Shown piece by piece: positions 1 to 5,569 of a stretch of DNA of 5,569 bases. Numbering within the stretch: the first letter of the stretch is position 1; each line of letters begins with the position of its first letter. Below the pieces are notes generated by a model, which saw only the letters and a program-made list of their open reading frames with translations, did not search any database and had not been told where the DNA came from. This DNA is from Methylocapsa sp. Its GTDB lineage: Bacteria > Pseudomonadota > Alphaproteobacteria > Rhizobiales > Beijerinckiaceae. The stretch lies in assembly GCA_017353815.1 (NCBI GenBank), contig JAFMSB010000135.1, positions 1 to 5,569 of the forward strand, in the 5' to 3' direction. Both the position numbers and the translations under genes were made by a program.

Positions 1-239
1 GGCGTCCCCGGATATCAGTTCAGGCCGCGGCGTACGGCGGCCGCGCAGAGGAGTGAGTTCTTCTGTGGCTACACTCCAGCGGTCAGCCCGGCAGCTCTGA
101 AGTCCAACCGAACAACGATCCAGAACCTGCGCGTCCCCGGCCACAAAACCCGGGCTCGCTGTTCCCGCGCAAGCTGGCCAAGGACAATGCCGGCCTCTTC
201 GTGCACTGGCAATCGTCCGGAACGGCCACGTTCACCTCA
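1..239 (+). pseudogene. Group II intron reverse transcriptase/maturase, C-terminal remnant
   Basis: The gene encoded the intron's reverse transcriptase/maturase. Only C-terminal fragments are in the window. Reading from base 1, frame 1 gives a thumb/domain X-like stretch (GYQFRPR, then EFFCGYTPAVS, then ALKSNRTTIQNLR), resembling the family pattern LGYxFRPR...FxxFxPAxSxxAxKxxR. It then jumps straight to GHKTRA (139-156). In intact relatives these two blocks are separated by roughly 55 to 65 residues (the RGWxNYYG region), so an internal deletion near base 135 is inferred. After GHKTRA the homologous reading continues in another frame from about 156 (SLFPRKLAKDNAGLFVHWQ), which implies the loss of one base. 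The expected stop just before domain V reads TCA at 237-239, probably from TGA. The piece cannot make a functional maturase. Confidence 0.75.
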
Positions 240-242
240 TGG

Positions 243-276
243 GAGCGGTGTGAATCGAGAGGTTCATGCACCGTTC
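243..276 (+). ncRNA. Group II intron domain V
   Basis: Domain V is the catalytic core hairpin of a group II intron. The 34 bases fold as expected. The basal stem is 243-249 paired with 270-276, a two-base bulge lies at 268-269, and the upper stem is 250-256 paired with 261-267. A GAGA tetraloop sits at 257-260. The conserved catalytic triad AGC is at 244-246. The usual C-G pair at stem position 5 is here G247-C272, a reversed pair that keeps the helix. The upper stem has wobble pairs at G250-T267 and T255-G262, and the basal stem has G245-T274. The match to the domain V plan is strong and, with the maturase remnant upstream and domain VI downstream, identifies the element. Confidence 0.9.
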
Positions 277-279
277 TGC

Positions 280-313
280 GAGAGGCTGGGGGTGAAACTC
301 CTCCGGCCTGCTC
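280..313 (+). ncRNA. Group II intron domain VI, branch-point A replaced by G
   Basis: Domain VI normally carries the bulged adenosine whose 2'-OH attacks the 5' splice site to form the lariat. Here GAG at 280-282 pairs with CTC at 311-313, A283 pairs with T309, and 284-292 pairs with 300-308 around a loop at 293-299. That leaves position 310 as the single unpaired base on the 3' side, where the branch A is expected. The base is G. Relatives that I recall read CTACTC here, while this copy reads CTGCTC. An A-to-G change would strongly reduce branching. The intron end follows within a few bases. Confidence 0.75.
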
Positions 314-316
314 ACC

Positions 317-807
317 CTTGGGCGAAGACCAATATGGCGCCCCTGCGCGGATGGGGCTTGCGCGGAAAGAGGCTTAAGGCCAAGGCGCCGTACGGGCAGT
401 GGAAGACGATGACCTTTCTTGCCGCTCTTCACCATGATCGGATCGACGCACCGTGGGTCATCGATGGCCCCATCGATGACGAGTCCTTCCTGATCTACAT
501 CGAGAAGATGCTCGTCCCGGCGCTGAAGAGAGGCGATATTGTCATCCTCGACAATCTCGGCGGCCACAAGGGCCAAAGGGTACGCCGCGCGATCCGGGAC
601 CCAGGCGCTAGACTCCTCTTCCTGCCGCAGTACAGCCCGGACCTCAATCCGATCGCGCAAATCTTCGCGCCGCTCAAACATCCCCTGCGCAAGGCCGCCG
701 GGCGGCCCGTCGGGGCGACTTGGAAGCGCATAGGTACTCTGCTCGATTGCTTCTCAGCGAACGAATGCCAAGCCTATCTCCAAAACGCCGGATATGCTTC
801 CACCTAA
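317..807 (+). pseudogene. IS630-family transposase, 3' half, interrupted by the group II intron
   Basis: This is the 3' exon of a DDE transposase of the IS630/Tc1-mariner group, which cuts and pastes the element into TA targets. From Trp at 319 the protein reads WAKTNMAPLRGWG, then WKTMTFLAAL, then the second catalytic Asp in VILDNLGGHK (Asp codon 550-552), then the LPQYSPDLNPI motif, ending in NAGYAST and TAA at 805-807. About 162 residues remain, roughly the second half of the family's usual length. The motif before the Trp, normally DET with the first catalytic Asp, is missing because the intron lies there; it would be in the unseen 5' exon. The third catalytic residue, Glu after LNPI, is Ala (GCG at 655-657). 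The open frame runs back through the intron to base 1, with an ATG at 187, but that upstream part is intron sequence and not transposase. The gene is inactive in this copy. Confidence 0.88.
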
Positions 808-978
808 ACACATCCCGCTGTAGCGGCAAGCGGATGGTAATGAAGCGGGCAACTTGTTAATTCGAGCGACTTTTGAAAAACGGCGATCGGTCGGAAGTCA
901 GCCAACAGACAAATAAGATGGGCCGGGCCGGATGGTGATTGGAGAAGACCCTTCTCACTTAGTGAAGGGAAAAACCTT
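808..978. other. Non-coding stretch: probable IS630 right end and hydrolase 3' flank
   Basis: No gene is supported between the transposase stop and the hydrolase stop. The first part should contain the right terminal inverted repeat of the IS, since IS630 elements end shortly after the stop codon, but the left end is outside the window and the repeat cannot be matched. A small palindrome CCGC-TGTA-GCGG lies at 815-826 just after the stop and may belong to the IS end. The exact IS boundary was not determined. Confidence 0.4.
942..969 (-). terminator. Possible weak terminator hairpin after the hydrolase gene
   Basis: Just past the stop of the minus-strand hydrolase gene, CCCTTCTCAC (949-958) can pair with GTGAAGGG (962-969) with a two-base bulge. 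Alternatively, GAGAAG (942-947) pairs perfectly with CTTCTC (951-956). On the minus strand neither hairpin is followed by a proper run of T, so a Rho-independent terminator is only a possibility. It is placed where one would be expected. Confidence 0.3.
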
Positions 979-1881
979 TCATCCGCCGAGGCCGCGAAAG
1001 AAGTCCGACACAAGCTTGGCGCTGCCGACCGCGCCGCCCCCCATCTCCGCCTCGGGTTTGGCGCCGGGGAGGGCGTGCCCGCCAGATTCCACTCGGATCA
1101 CCTCAATGGGGACAACGCATTGATTGAGCTTATCGATATAGGCGCGCGCGCCATGCATTTCCTTTGCAGGAACCGGGGTCGTCGTTGCGCCCGCCTCGCA
1201 ACCCGCCGCTCTTCCGAAGAGCGCGAGCGTTTCCTCGACAGGCAGCAGCGCAGGGGCACCGTGTGCCAAATAATCACCGCTTGGCAGGGGAGCCACCGGC
1301 GGTTCTCCGGCGCCTTGAATCATTAGAAGCGGTACAGGGTTAGGGGCCGTGCAAGTAGATTCAAGGCTCTGAGGCAGGCTTGCAGCAAGGACCGCCACCC
1401 CTGCGAATTTCTGTTTTCCCTCGCAGGCAAGCCGCAATGCGAGAACCCCCCCGCCGCCGATTCCGGCAAGAAAGATCTTGTTTGGATTTGCAATCCCGTG
1501 GCTCACCAGCTTGGTAATGAGCTCGCGGACAAAATGCATGTCGCGATTCGGCTCCGGCCCGAATGCATCCGCCCAATGGGCAGAGAGCGGCTCTGGATAA
1601 ACAAGGACCGCACCGGACGAACGCGCAAAATCTTCAGGCCCAAACGCCCGCTGGAAGCGCGAGGCCTGCTTTCTTGCAGCGCGGAGCACGATGATAGCCG
1701 GCCGGCGCCCCTGCTTAAGCCTGCTTGGCTGAATGAGGATTGCGCTGCGGAGACTGCCTCCCGAAGAGAACATAATGCGGCCCGCCGCTCCGGTTGCGGG
1801 CGATGCCACGGAAACAAAACCCGATATTAACACCGTCGCGGCTGCGGTTCGCCAAAACATTCGGGCGGATTGGAAATTCAC
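979..1881 (-). CDS. Exported LpqC/PHB-depolymerase-like alpha/beta hydrolase lacking the nucleophile serine
   Basis: This 300-residue protein resembles the LpqC/poly(3-hydroxybutyrate) depolymerase-like esterase family. Residues 8-33 form a signal peptide (basic start RMFWR, hydrophobic core, cleavage near ATGA-AG), so it is probably periplasmic or secreted. The fold is visible in PAIIVL (61-66), the NRDMHFVRELI helix (112-122), the strand and elbow NKIFLAGIGGGG (134-145), LRLACE (149-154), and GGHALPG (267-273) with the expected catalytic His269. The nucleophile elbow, usually G-x-S-x-G, reads GIGGG, with Gly at 142 in place of Ser. The LHG oxyanion motif is LRAA (66-69), and the usual acid in GTADPVVP is GAGEPPVAP with Glu193. 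It may therefore be a non-catalytic relative. The frame is intact. The start is GTG at 1881, with a weak ribosome site; ATG at 1860 (residue 8) is the alternative. The gene is divergent from sdhC. The substrate is unknown. Confidence 0.75.
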   Translation of the reverse strand: MNFQSARMFWRTAAATVLISGFVSVASPATGAAGRIMFSSGGSLRSAILIQPSRLKQGRRPAIIVLRAARKQASRFQRAFGPEDFARSSGAVLVYPEPLSAHWADAFGPEPNRDMHFVRELITKLVSHGIANPNKIFLAGIGGGGVLALRLACEGKQKFAGVAVLAASLPQSLESTCTAPNPVPLLMIQGAGEPPVAPLPSGDYLAHGAPALLPVEETLALFGRAAGCEAGATTTPVPAKEMHGARAYIDKLNQCVVPIEVIRVESGGHALPGAKPEAEMGGGAVGSAKLVSDFFRGLGG

Positions 1882-2116
1882 TTTTTTGATCAGCCTGCCA
1901 AAAAGTCAAAAAGATTAGGGTTAAGATGCAAATTCGAGGCCCTTCTGCAAGGGCCCAGGCGAGAACTTTGCGTCCCGCGAACGCAAGAGATTTGTTTCAC
2001 GGCGCTGCAACAGGCTGCTTTTACTGGAAGCTTTGACGGTAGCGTGGCCGAGTTGCCGAAGCGGGGCAATTGCATTACTGAAGAAAAACAAGGCGCCGGC
2101 ATAGAGAAGCAAGATC
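1882..2116. promoter_or_regulatory. Divergent intergenic region between the hydrolase gene and sdhC
   Basis: This 235-base region must hold the promoters for the minus-strand hydrolase gene and for the sdhCDAB operon. I see no gene in it. A TTGACG hexamer at 2033-2038 could be a -35 box for sdh, but no good -10 box lies at 16-18 bases (CCGAAG at 2056), so I do not call a promoter. A perfect palindrome at 1938-1955 is listed separately. The ribosome site of sdhC is a weak AGAGAAG at 2103-2109, seven bases before the ATG. Confidence 0.45.
1938..1955. repeat. Perfect 7-bp inverted repeat with 4-base loop
   Basis: GGCCCTT (1938-1944) and AAGGGCC (1949-1955) are exact reverse complements around CTGC. 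The hairpin lies about 57 bases from the hydrolase start and about 160 bases before sdhC. No T run follows on either strand, so it is not a typical terminator. It could be an operator or an mRNA leader structure; the function is unknown. Confidence 0.5.
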
Positions 2117-2530
2117 ATGACAAGATTGGAGACTGATGCGAGGGGCACAGAGAAGCGGCGGCCCCTCTCACCGCATTTGCAGGTCTACCGACCCATGCTG
2201 ACCATGGCAATGTCGATTGCACACCGTATAACCGGAGCGGCCCTTTATGTTGGGATGCTGTTGCTGGCATGGTTCTTGGTCGCGGTGTCCGCTGGGCGTG
2301 GCGCATATGATGGGGCTGCGTATTGCCTTAATTCGATCCCTGGCAAGGGGGTATTGTTCGCATTTACCTGGGCCTTTTTCCATCATTTTCTTGGCGGCAT
2401 TCGCCACGTCATCTGGGATACAGGCCACGGATTCGAGCCGAAAGAGCGCGAATTCCTGGCGCATGCGACCCTATACGGCGGCATAGCCTTGACGGCCGCA
2501 GCCTGGGTAGTTGCATACCTCTTCTCATAG
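2117..2530 (+). CDS. sdhC: Succinate dehydrogenase cytochrome b556 subunit
   Basis: SdhC is one of the two membrane anchors of complex II; it helps bind heme b and forms part of the ubiquinone site in the inner membrane. The 137-residue protein has the family signature RPLSPHLQVYR (15-25) and SIAHRITG (33-40), where Ser33 and Arg37 match the quinone-site Ser27 and Arg31 of E. coli SdhC. Three membrane segments lie at about 38-60, 78-100 and 117-136. The HHFLGGIRH block (89-97) places His90 at the heme-ligand position (E. coli His84). The start ATG has a weak AGAGAAG ribosome site seven bases upstream and gives a normal length. It is the first gene of sdhCDAB, and 25 bases separate its stop from the sdhD start. 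Confidence 0.96.
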   Translation: MTRLETDARGTEKRRPLSPHLQVYRPMLTMAMSIAHRITGAALYVGMLLLAWFLVAVSAGRGAYDGAAYCLNSIPGKGVLFAFTWAFFHHFLGGIRHVIWDTGHGFEPKEREFLAHATLYGGIALTAAAWVVAYLFS

Positions 2531-2555
2531 GGCTTCTCGAAAGGTGCAGGCGAAT

Positions 2556-2948
2556 ATGGCGAAGAATTCGGGACAGGCAAAATCGATCACGAAACGAGTG
2601 CGCTTTCTCGGGTCGGCCCGGTCAGGAACAGCAGAGGCTTGGGCCATGCGCATCACCTCGAGCATGCTCTTGGTCCTCTCGATCGCCTTTGTCGCAGTTA
2701 TTATGTCGCTTCTCGGCAAGGATTACGCGGCGGTCCGTGCCGAGCTTAGGCATCCTCTTCCAGTTATCCTCCTGGCCTTCTTTATCTTAGCTTGCATTTA
2801 TCACATGAAGCTCGGAATGCAGTCGATTATCGACGATTACGTTCATCATGCTCATCTCAAGGAATGGTCGCTCATCGCCAATTTTGTCTTCTGCCTAAGC
2901 ATCGGTTTGGCCTCTGTCTATGCACTACTCAGATTGAGTCTAGCCTGA
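2556..2948 (+). CDS. sdhD: Succinate dehydrogenase hydrophobic membrane anchor subunit
   Basis: SdhD is the second membrane anchor of complex II, pairing with SdhC around heme b and the quinone pocket. The 130-residue protein has a basic N-terminus and three membrane segments at about 33-53, 67-88 and 104-128. In CIYHMKLGMQSIIDDYV, His83 matches the heme ligand His71 of E. coli SdhD, and Asp94-Tyr95 match Asp82-Tyr83 at the quinone site. The frame is open back to a TTG at 2511, inside sdhC, but the ATG at 2556 is preferred: it has GAAAGGTG about ten bases upstream, it follows the sdhC stop, and it gives the usual length. The sdhA start follows 65 bases downstream. Confidence 0.94.
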   Translation: MAKNSGQAKSITKRVRFLGSARSGTAEAWAMRITSSMLLVLSIAFVAVIMSLLGKDYAAVRAELRHPLPVILLAFFILACIYHMKLGMQSIIDDYVHHAHLKEWSLIANFVFCLSIGLASVYALLRLSLA

Positions 2949-3013
2949 GGTATCTAAACTGAGTCCAGGCAAGTGCCCCAAGCCTTGCATTGTCTTTTGA
3001 AGAGACGAACGGT

Positions 3014-4849
3014 ATGACGACTGACACGCTTCAAATCCTCAATTCTCCAGCCATTTCCGGCGCAGCCTACTCGGTAACCGACCACACCTTTGATGTCGTC
3101 GTCGTGGGCGCCGGCGGGGCGGGATTGCGGGCGACCGTCGGCTGTTCGCAAGCGGGGCTGCGTACCGCGTGCATCACCAAGGTCTTTCCGACCCGCTCCC
3201 ATACCGTCGCTGCGCAAGGCGGTGTTGCTGCCGCGCTTGGCAATATGGGGCCAGACGACTGGAAGTGGCACATGTACGACACCGTAAAGGGGTCGGATTG
3301 GCTCGGCGATCAGGACTCCATTGAATATTTATGCCGCAATGCTCCCGCGGCTGTCTATGAGCTGGAACATTGGGGCGTGCCTTTTTCGCGCACGGAAGAT
3401 GGCCGCATTTACCAGCGCCCCTTTGGTGGCATGACAACCGAGTTCGGCAAAGGCCCGCCCGCGCAGCGGACATGCGCGGCGGCCGACCGCACGGGCCATG
3501 CCATGCTTCATACGCTCTATGGTCAGGCATTACGGTTTAAGACGGAATTCTTCGCTGAATTCTTCGCGATCGACCTCATCATGGAGGAGGGGCGCTGCCG
3601 GGGTGTGGTCTGCTTGAAACTCGACGATGGCACCATTCATCGTTTTCGCGCTCAGCTCGCAATTCTAGCGACAGGCGGCTACGGCCGGGCTTATTTCTCC
3701 TGCACCTCAGCACATACCTGCACGGGCGATGGCAATGCTATGGTGCTGCGCGCCGGTCTTCCTTTGCAAGATATGGAATTTGTACAGTTCCACCCAACGG
3801 GGATTTACGGGGCTGGCTGCCTCATTACGGAAGGCTCGCGCGGAGAGGGCGGTTATCTCACCAATTCGGAGGGAGAGCGATTTATGGAGCGTTATGCTCC
3901 ATCAGTGAAAGATCTCGCACCGCGAGACATGGTATCGCGTGCAATGACTTTAGAAATCCGCGAGGGGCGCGGTGTCGGCAACTACAAGGATCATATTTAT
4001 TTGCATCTCGAGCATCTCTCGCCAGAGATACTGCATGAGCGGCTTCCCGGCATTTCCGAAAGCGCAAAGATTTTCGCTGGCGTCGACGTTACCAGGGAGC
4101 CGATCCCAGTGCTGCCCACGGCCCATTATAATATGGGCGGGATCCCAACGAATTTTCGTGGCGAAGCCGTCACCAAAAAGGATGGAGACCCGGATGCAAT
4201 CGTGCCAGGCCTCATGGCAATTGGGGAAGCCGCCTGCGTCTCTGTCCATGGCGCGAACAGGCTCGGATCCAATTCGCTCATCGACCTCATCGTCTTTGGG
4301 CGGGCCGCCGCGCTAAGAGCGGCGGAAATTGTAATGCCGGGCATGAAACAGGCGGACCTGCCTCGCGATTCGGTAGATCGTCCGCTTTCGCGCCTCGACC
4401 GCTTCCGCAACGCCAAGGGGAGTATTCCCACGGCCGAGCTTCGCCTCAAGATGCAAAAGGTGATGCAAAGCCATTGCGCGGTTTATCGCGATGGGCCGGC
4501 ACTGGACGAAGGCGCACGGCTCATTCATGAGGTTTGGGCAGCCCGCGACGAGATCGCCGTTACCGACCGTTCGATGATTTGGAATTCCGATTTGGTCGAA
4601 ACGCTGGAACTCGATAACCTTATAATTCAAGCAGCCGTCACAATGGCGGGCGCCCGGGCACGCACCGAGTCTCGCGGTGCGCATGCGCGGGAAGATTATC
4701 CCGAGCGCGATGACGCCGATTGGATGAAGCATACTTTGGCTTCGGTTGATAATGAGAAGCGCAAGGTTTCTATCGATTACCGCCCGATACACAGGTGCAC
4801 GCTGACGAACGAAATGCACTATATCGAGCCGAAGAAGCGCGTGTATTAA
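3014..4849 (+). CDS. sdhA: Succinate dehydrogenase flavoprotein subunit
   Basis: SdhA oxidises succinate to fumarate in the TCA cycle and passes electrons through FAD to SdhB. It sits on the cytoplasmic face of complex II. The 611-residue protein is full length. It has the FAD-binding GAGGAG (32-37) and the covalent flavin His63 in [11 protein letters not shown]. Active-site residues are His260 in QFHPTG, Arg304 in LAPRD, His371 in HYNMGG and Arg416 in GANRLGSNS, matching E. coli His242, Arg286, His354 and Arg399. The C-terminal block [17 protein letters not shown] is typical of alphaproteobacterial and mitochondrial SdhA. The ATG at 3014 is chosen over an in-frame TTG at 2990 because AAGAGA lies about eight bases upstream of it and the length is normal. 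No damage is seen. Confidence 0.98.
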   Translation: MTTDTLQILNSPAISGAAYSVTDHTFDVVVVGAGGAGLRATVGCSQAGLRTACITKVFPTRSHTVAAQGGVAAALGNMGPDDWKWHMYDTVKGSDWLGDQDSIEYLCRNAPAAVYELEHWGVPFSRTEDGRIYQRPFGGMTTEFGKGPPAQRTCAAADRTGHAMLHTLYGQALRFKTEFFAEFFAIDLIMEEGRCRGVVCLKLDDGTIHRFRAQLAILATGGYGRAYFSCTSAHTCTGDGNAMVLRAGLPLQDMEFVQFHPTGIYGAGCLITEGSRGEGGYLTNSEGERFMERYAPSVKDLAPRDMVSRAMTLEIREGRGVGNYKDHIYLHLEHLSPEILHERLPGISESAKIFAGVDVTREPIPVLPTAHYNMGGIPTNFRGEAVTKKDGDPDAIVPGLMAIGEAACVSVHGANRLGSNSLIDLIVFGRAAALRAAEIVMPGMKQADLPRDSVDRPLSRLDRFRNAKGSIPTAELRLKMQKVMQSHCAVYRDGPALDEGARLIHEVWAARDEIAVTDRSMIWNSDLVETLELDNLIIQAAVTMAGARARTESRGAHAREDYPERDDADWMKHTLASVDNEKRKVSIDYRPIHRCTLTNEMHYIEPKKRVY

Positions 4850-4850
4850 T

Positions 4851-4868
4851 AAGAGGTTAACGAAGGAA
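4851..4868 (+). promoter_or_regulatory. Ribosome binding site of sdhB with unusual spacing
   Basis: Two Shine-Dalgarno-like stretches precede the sdhB ATG at 4869. GAAGGA (4862-4867) is the better match but ends only one base before the ATG. AAGAGG (4851-4856) lies twelve bases away, on the long side. The conserved N-terminus [10 protein letters not shown] supports this start. Translational coupling to sdhA, whose stop is 19 bases upstream, may help; that is inference. Confidence 0.4.
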
Positions 4869-5569
4869 ATGGTCCAATTCACGCTACCAGCTAATTCACG
4901 CGTCAAGAGTGGCAAGACCTGGCCGAGGCTGGGCGATGCCAAAAACCTAGTGGAATTCAAGGTTTATCGCTGGAACCCTGACGATAATCAGAATCCGCGG
5001 CTTGATACTTATTTCGTCGACCGCAGCGACTGCGGGCCGATGGTTCTCGACGCGCTGATCTGGATAAAGTCCAAAGTCGATCCCACGCTCACCTTCCGCC
5101 GCTCATGCCGCGAGGGAATTTGCGGATCCTGCGCGATGAATATCGACGGCACGAATACGCTTGCCTGCACCAAATACAAGGACGATATCAAAGGAGTGAT
5201 CAAGATCTATCCCTTGCCGCATCTGCCGGTCGTGAAAGATCTCGTGCCGGATCTCTCGATCTTTTATGCCCAGCACACCATTATCGAGCCTTGGCTCAAA
5301 ACCGAGTCGCCTTCTCCCGAAAAAGAGTGGCCGCAATCACCCGAAGATCGTGCCAAGCTTGATGGATTTTACGAATGTATCCTTTGTGCATGCTGCTCGA
5401 CCTCTTGTCCGAGCTACTGGTGGAACGGCGACCGTTATCTTGGTCCGGCCGCGCTCCTACAAGCCTACCGCTGGATCATAGATTCGCGCGATGAAGGGGC
5501 GGGAGAACGGCTTGACGAGCTTGAAGACCCTTTCCGCCTCTATCGCTGCCACACGATCCTAAATTGCTC
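4869..5569 (+). CDS. sdhB: Succinate dehydrogenase iron-sulfur subunit, 3' end cut by window
   Basis: SdhB carries electrons from the SdhA flavin to ubiquinone through three Fe-S clusters. The window holds 233 codons of an expected total near 260. The [2Fe-2S] ligands are Cys80, Cys85, Cys88 and Cys100; all four are Cys, as in mitochondria, whereas E. coli has Asp at the third. The [12 protein letters not shown] block gives Cys170, Cys173 and Cys176 for [4Fe-4S] and Cys180 for [3Fe-4S], with Cys227 and Cys233 in RCHTILNC completing [3Fe-4S]. The fourth [4Fe-4S] cysteine should lie just past the window end. Quinone-site residues Pro181, Trp185, His228 and Ile230 match E. coli Pro160, Trp164, His207 and Ile209. 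It is the last gene of sdhCDAB, 19 bases after sdhA, and is intact as far as visible. Confidence 0.97.
   Translation, partial: MVQFTLPANSRVKSGKTWPRLGDAKNLVEFKVYRWNPDDNQNPRLDTYFVDRSDCGPMVLDALIWIKSKVDPTLTFRRSCREGICGSCAMNIDGTNTLACTKYKDDIKGVIKIYPLPHLPVVKDLVPDLSIFYAQHTIIEPWLKTESPSPEKEWPQSPEDRAKLDGFYECILCACCSTSCPSYWWNGDRYLGPAALLQAYRWIIDSRDEGAGERLDELEDPFRLYRCHTILNC

Larger units (their letters stand above)
1..316 (+). mobile_element. 3' end of a bacterial group II intron (RmInt1-like/class D type), decayed
   Basis: This segment is the 3' end of a group II intron, a self-splicing retroelement that moves by reverse transcription. In order it shows pieces of the intron-encoded maturase (1-239), a 34-nt domain V hairpin (243-276) and a domain VI hairpin (280-313). 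At about 315-316 the sequence switches directly into IS630 transposase coding sequence. The C-terminal maturase residues (GHKTRA, then LFVHWQ) and the very short distance from the end of the coding region to domain V fit the class of compact introns that includes RmInt1; this class call is from memory of the family. The exact 3' splice junction is uncertain by one to three bases. The 5' part, including domains I-III and the start of the ORF, lies outside the window. The coding part and the branch point look inactivated. Confidence 0.85.

Noticed and set aside
1446..1452. Run of seven C in the hydrolase gene as a possible sequencing error explaining the missing Ser.
   Set aside because: The reading frame and family similarity continue on both sides of the run (IFLAG before, LRLACE after). 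The Ser position is a plain GGC codon, so an indel there does not restore Ser.
2039..2062. tRNA-Ser-like 5' segment (GTGGCCGAGT followed by GAAGC) upstream of sdhC.
   Set aside because: There is no anticodon arm, no T-arm GTTCGA motif and no matching acceptor stem downstream. It is a short chance or fossil resemblance, not a tRNA gene.
1921..2148. Minus-strand 75-codon frame with a hydrophobic stretch, antisense to the sdhC leader.
   Set aside because: It overlaps the sdhC start, has no recognisable family and no clear ribosome site. The hydrophobicity is likely incidental.
2511..2555. N-terminal extension of SdhD from a TTG inside sdhC.
   Set aside because: The extension overlaps sdhC, is not SdhD-like, and the ATG at 2556 has a suitable ribosome site.
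2990..3013. Eight-residue N-terminal extension of SdhA from a TTG codon.
   Set aside because: The ATG at 3014 has a better-placed ribosome site and gives the normal family length.
3544..3567. 12-bp near-perfect tandem repeat (GAATTCTTCGCT/GAATTCTTCGCG) inside sdhA, giving EFFAEFFA.
   Set aside because: SdhA relatives naturally have a similar EFF-x-EYFA-like stretch here, so the repeat reflects protein conservation and not a recent duplication.
4313..4960. Long minus-strand open frame (215 codons) opposite sdhA/sdhB.
   Set aside because: It is a shadow of the strongly conserved sdhA and sdhB coding strand, and its product shows no recognisable domain.

Overview
The window looks like a piece of an alphaproteobacterial chromosome, probably Hyphomicrobiales (Rhizobiales). 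That placement is inferred from the style of the SdhA, SdhB, SdhC and SdhD proteins and the compact sdhCDAB gene order. I cannot name a genus from sequence alone.

Left end (1 to about 807): a nested, decayed mobile element. Positions 1 to about 316 are the 3' end of a bacterial group II intron. They hold the wrecked C-terminal coding part of its reverse transcriptase/maturase, then a recognisable domain V hairpin (243-276) and domain VI hairpin (280-313). The intron runs directly into the 3' half of an IS630-family transposase gene (about 317-807), cut just after where the first catalytic DET motif would be encoded. Both elements look dead: the maturase has an internal deletion, a frameshift and a probable lost stop; the expected branch-point A of domain VI is G; and the third catalytic residue of the transposase (Glu) is Ala. 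The 5' parts of both lie outside the window. Positions 808-978 hold no gene that I can support.

Middle (979-1881, minus strand): an exported alpha/beta-hydrolase of the LpqC/PHB-depolymerase-like esterase type. The fold is recognisable, but the nucleophile serine is replaced by glycine and other catalytic elements are altered, so it may be a pseudoenzyme. It is transcribed away from the sdh operon across a 235-base divergent intergenic region that contains a perfect 7-bp palindrome.

Right (2117-5569, plus strand): sdhC, sdhD, sdhA and sdhB, the four subunits of succinate dehydrogenase (respiratory complex II). SdhA carries covalent FAD and oxidises succinate to fumarate. SdhB passes electrons through three Fe-S clusters. 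SdhC and SdhD anchor the complex in the inner membrane, bind heme b and form the quinone site. Key cofactor and active-site residues are present in all four. sdhB is cut by the window end just before its last cluster cysteine. This operon is ordinary. The unusual content is the intron-in-IS wreck and the catalytically altered hydrolase.
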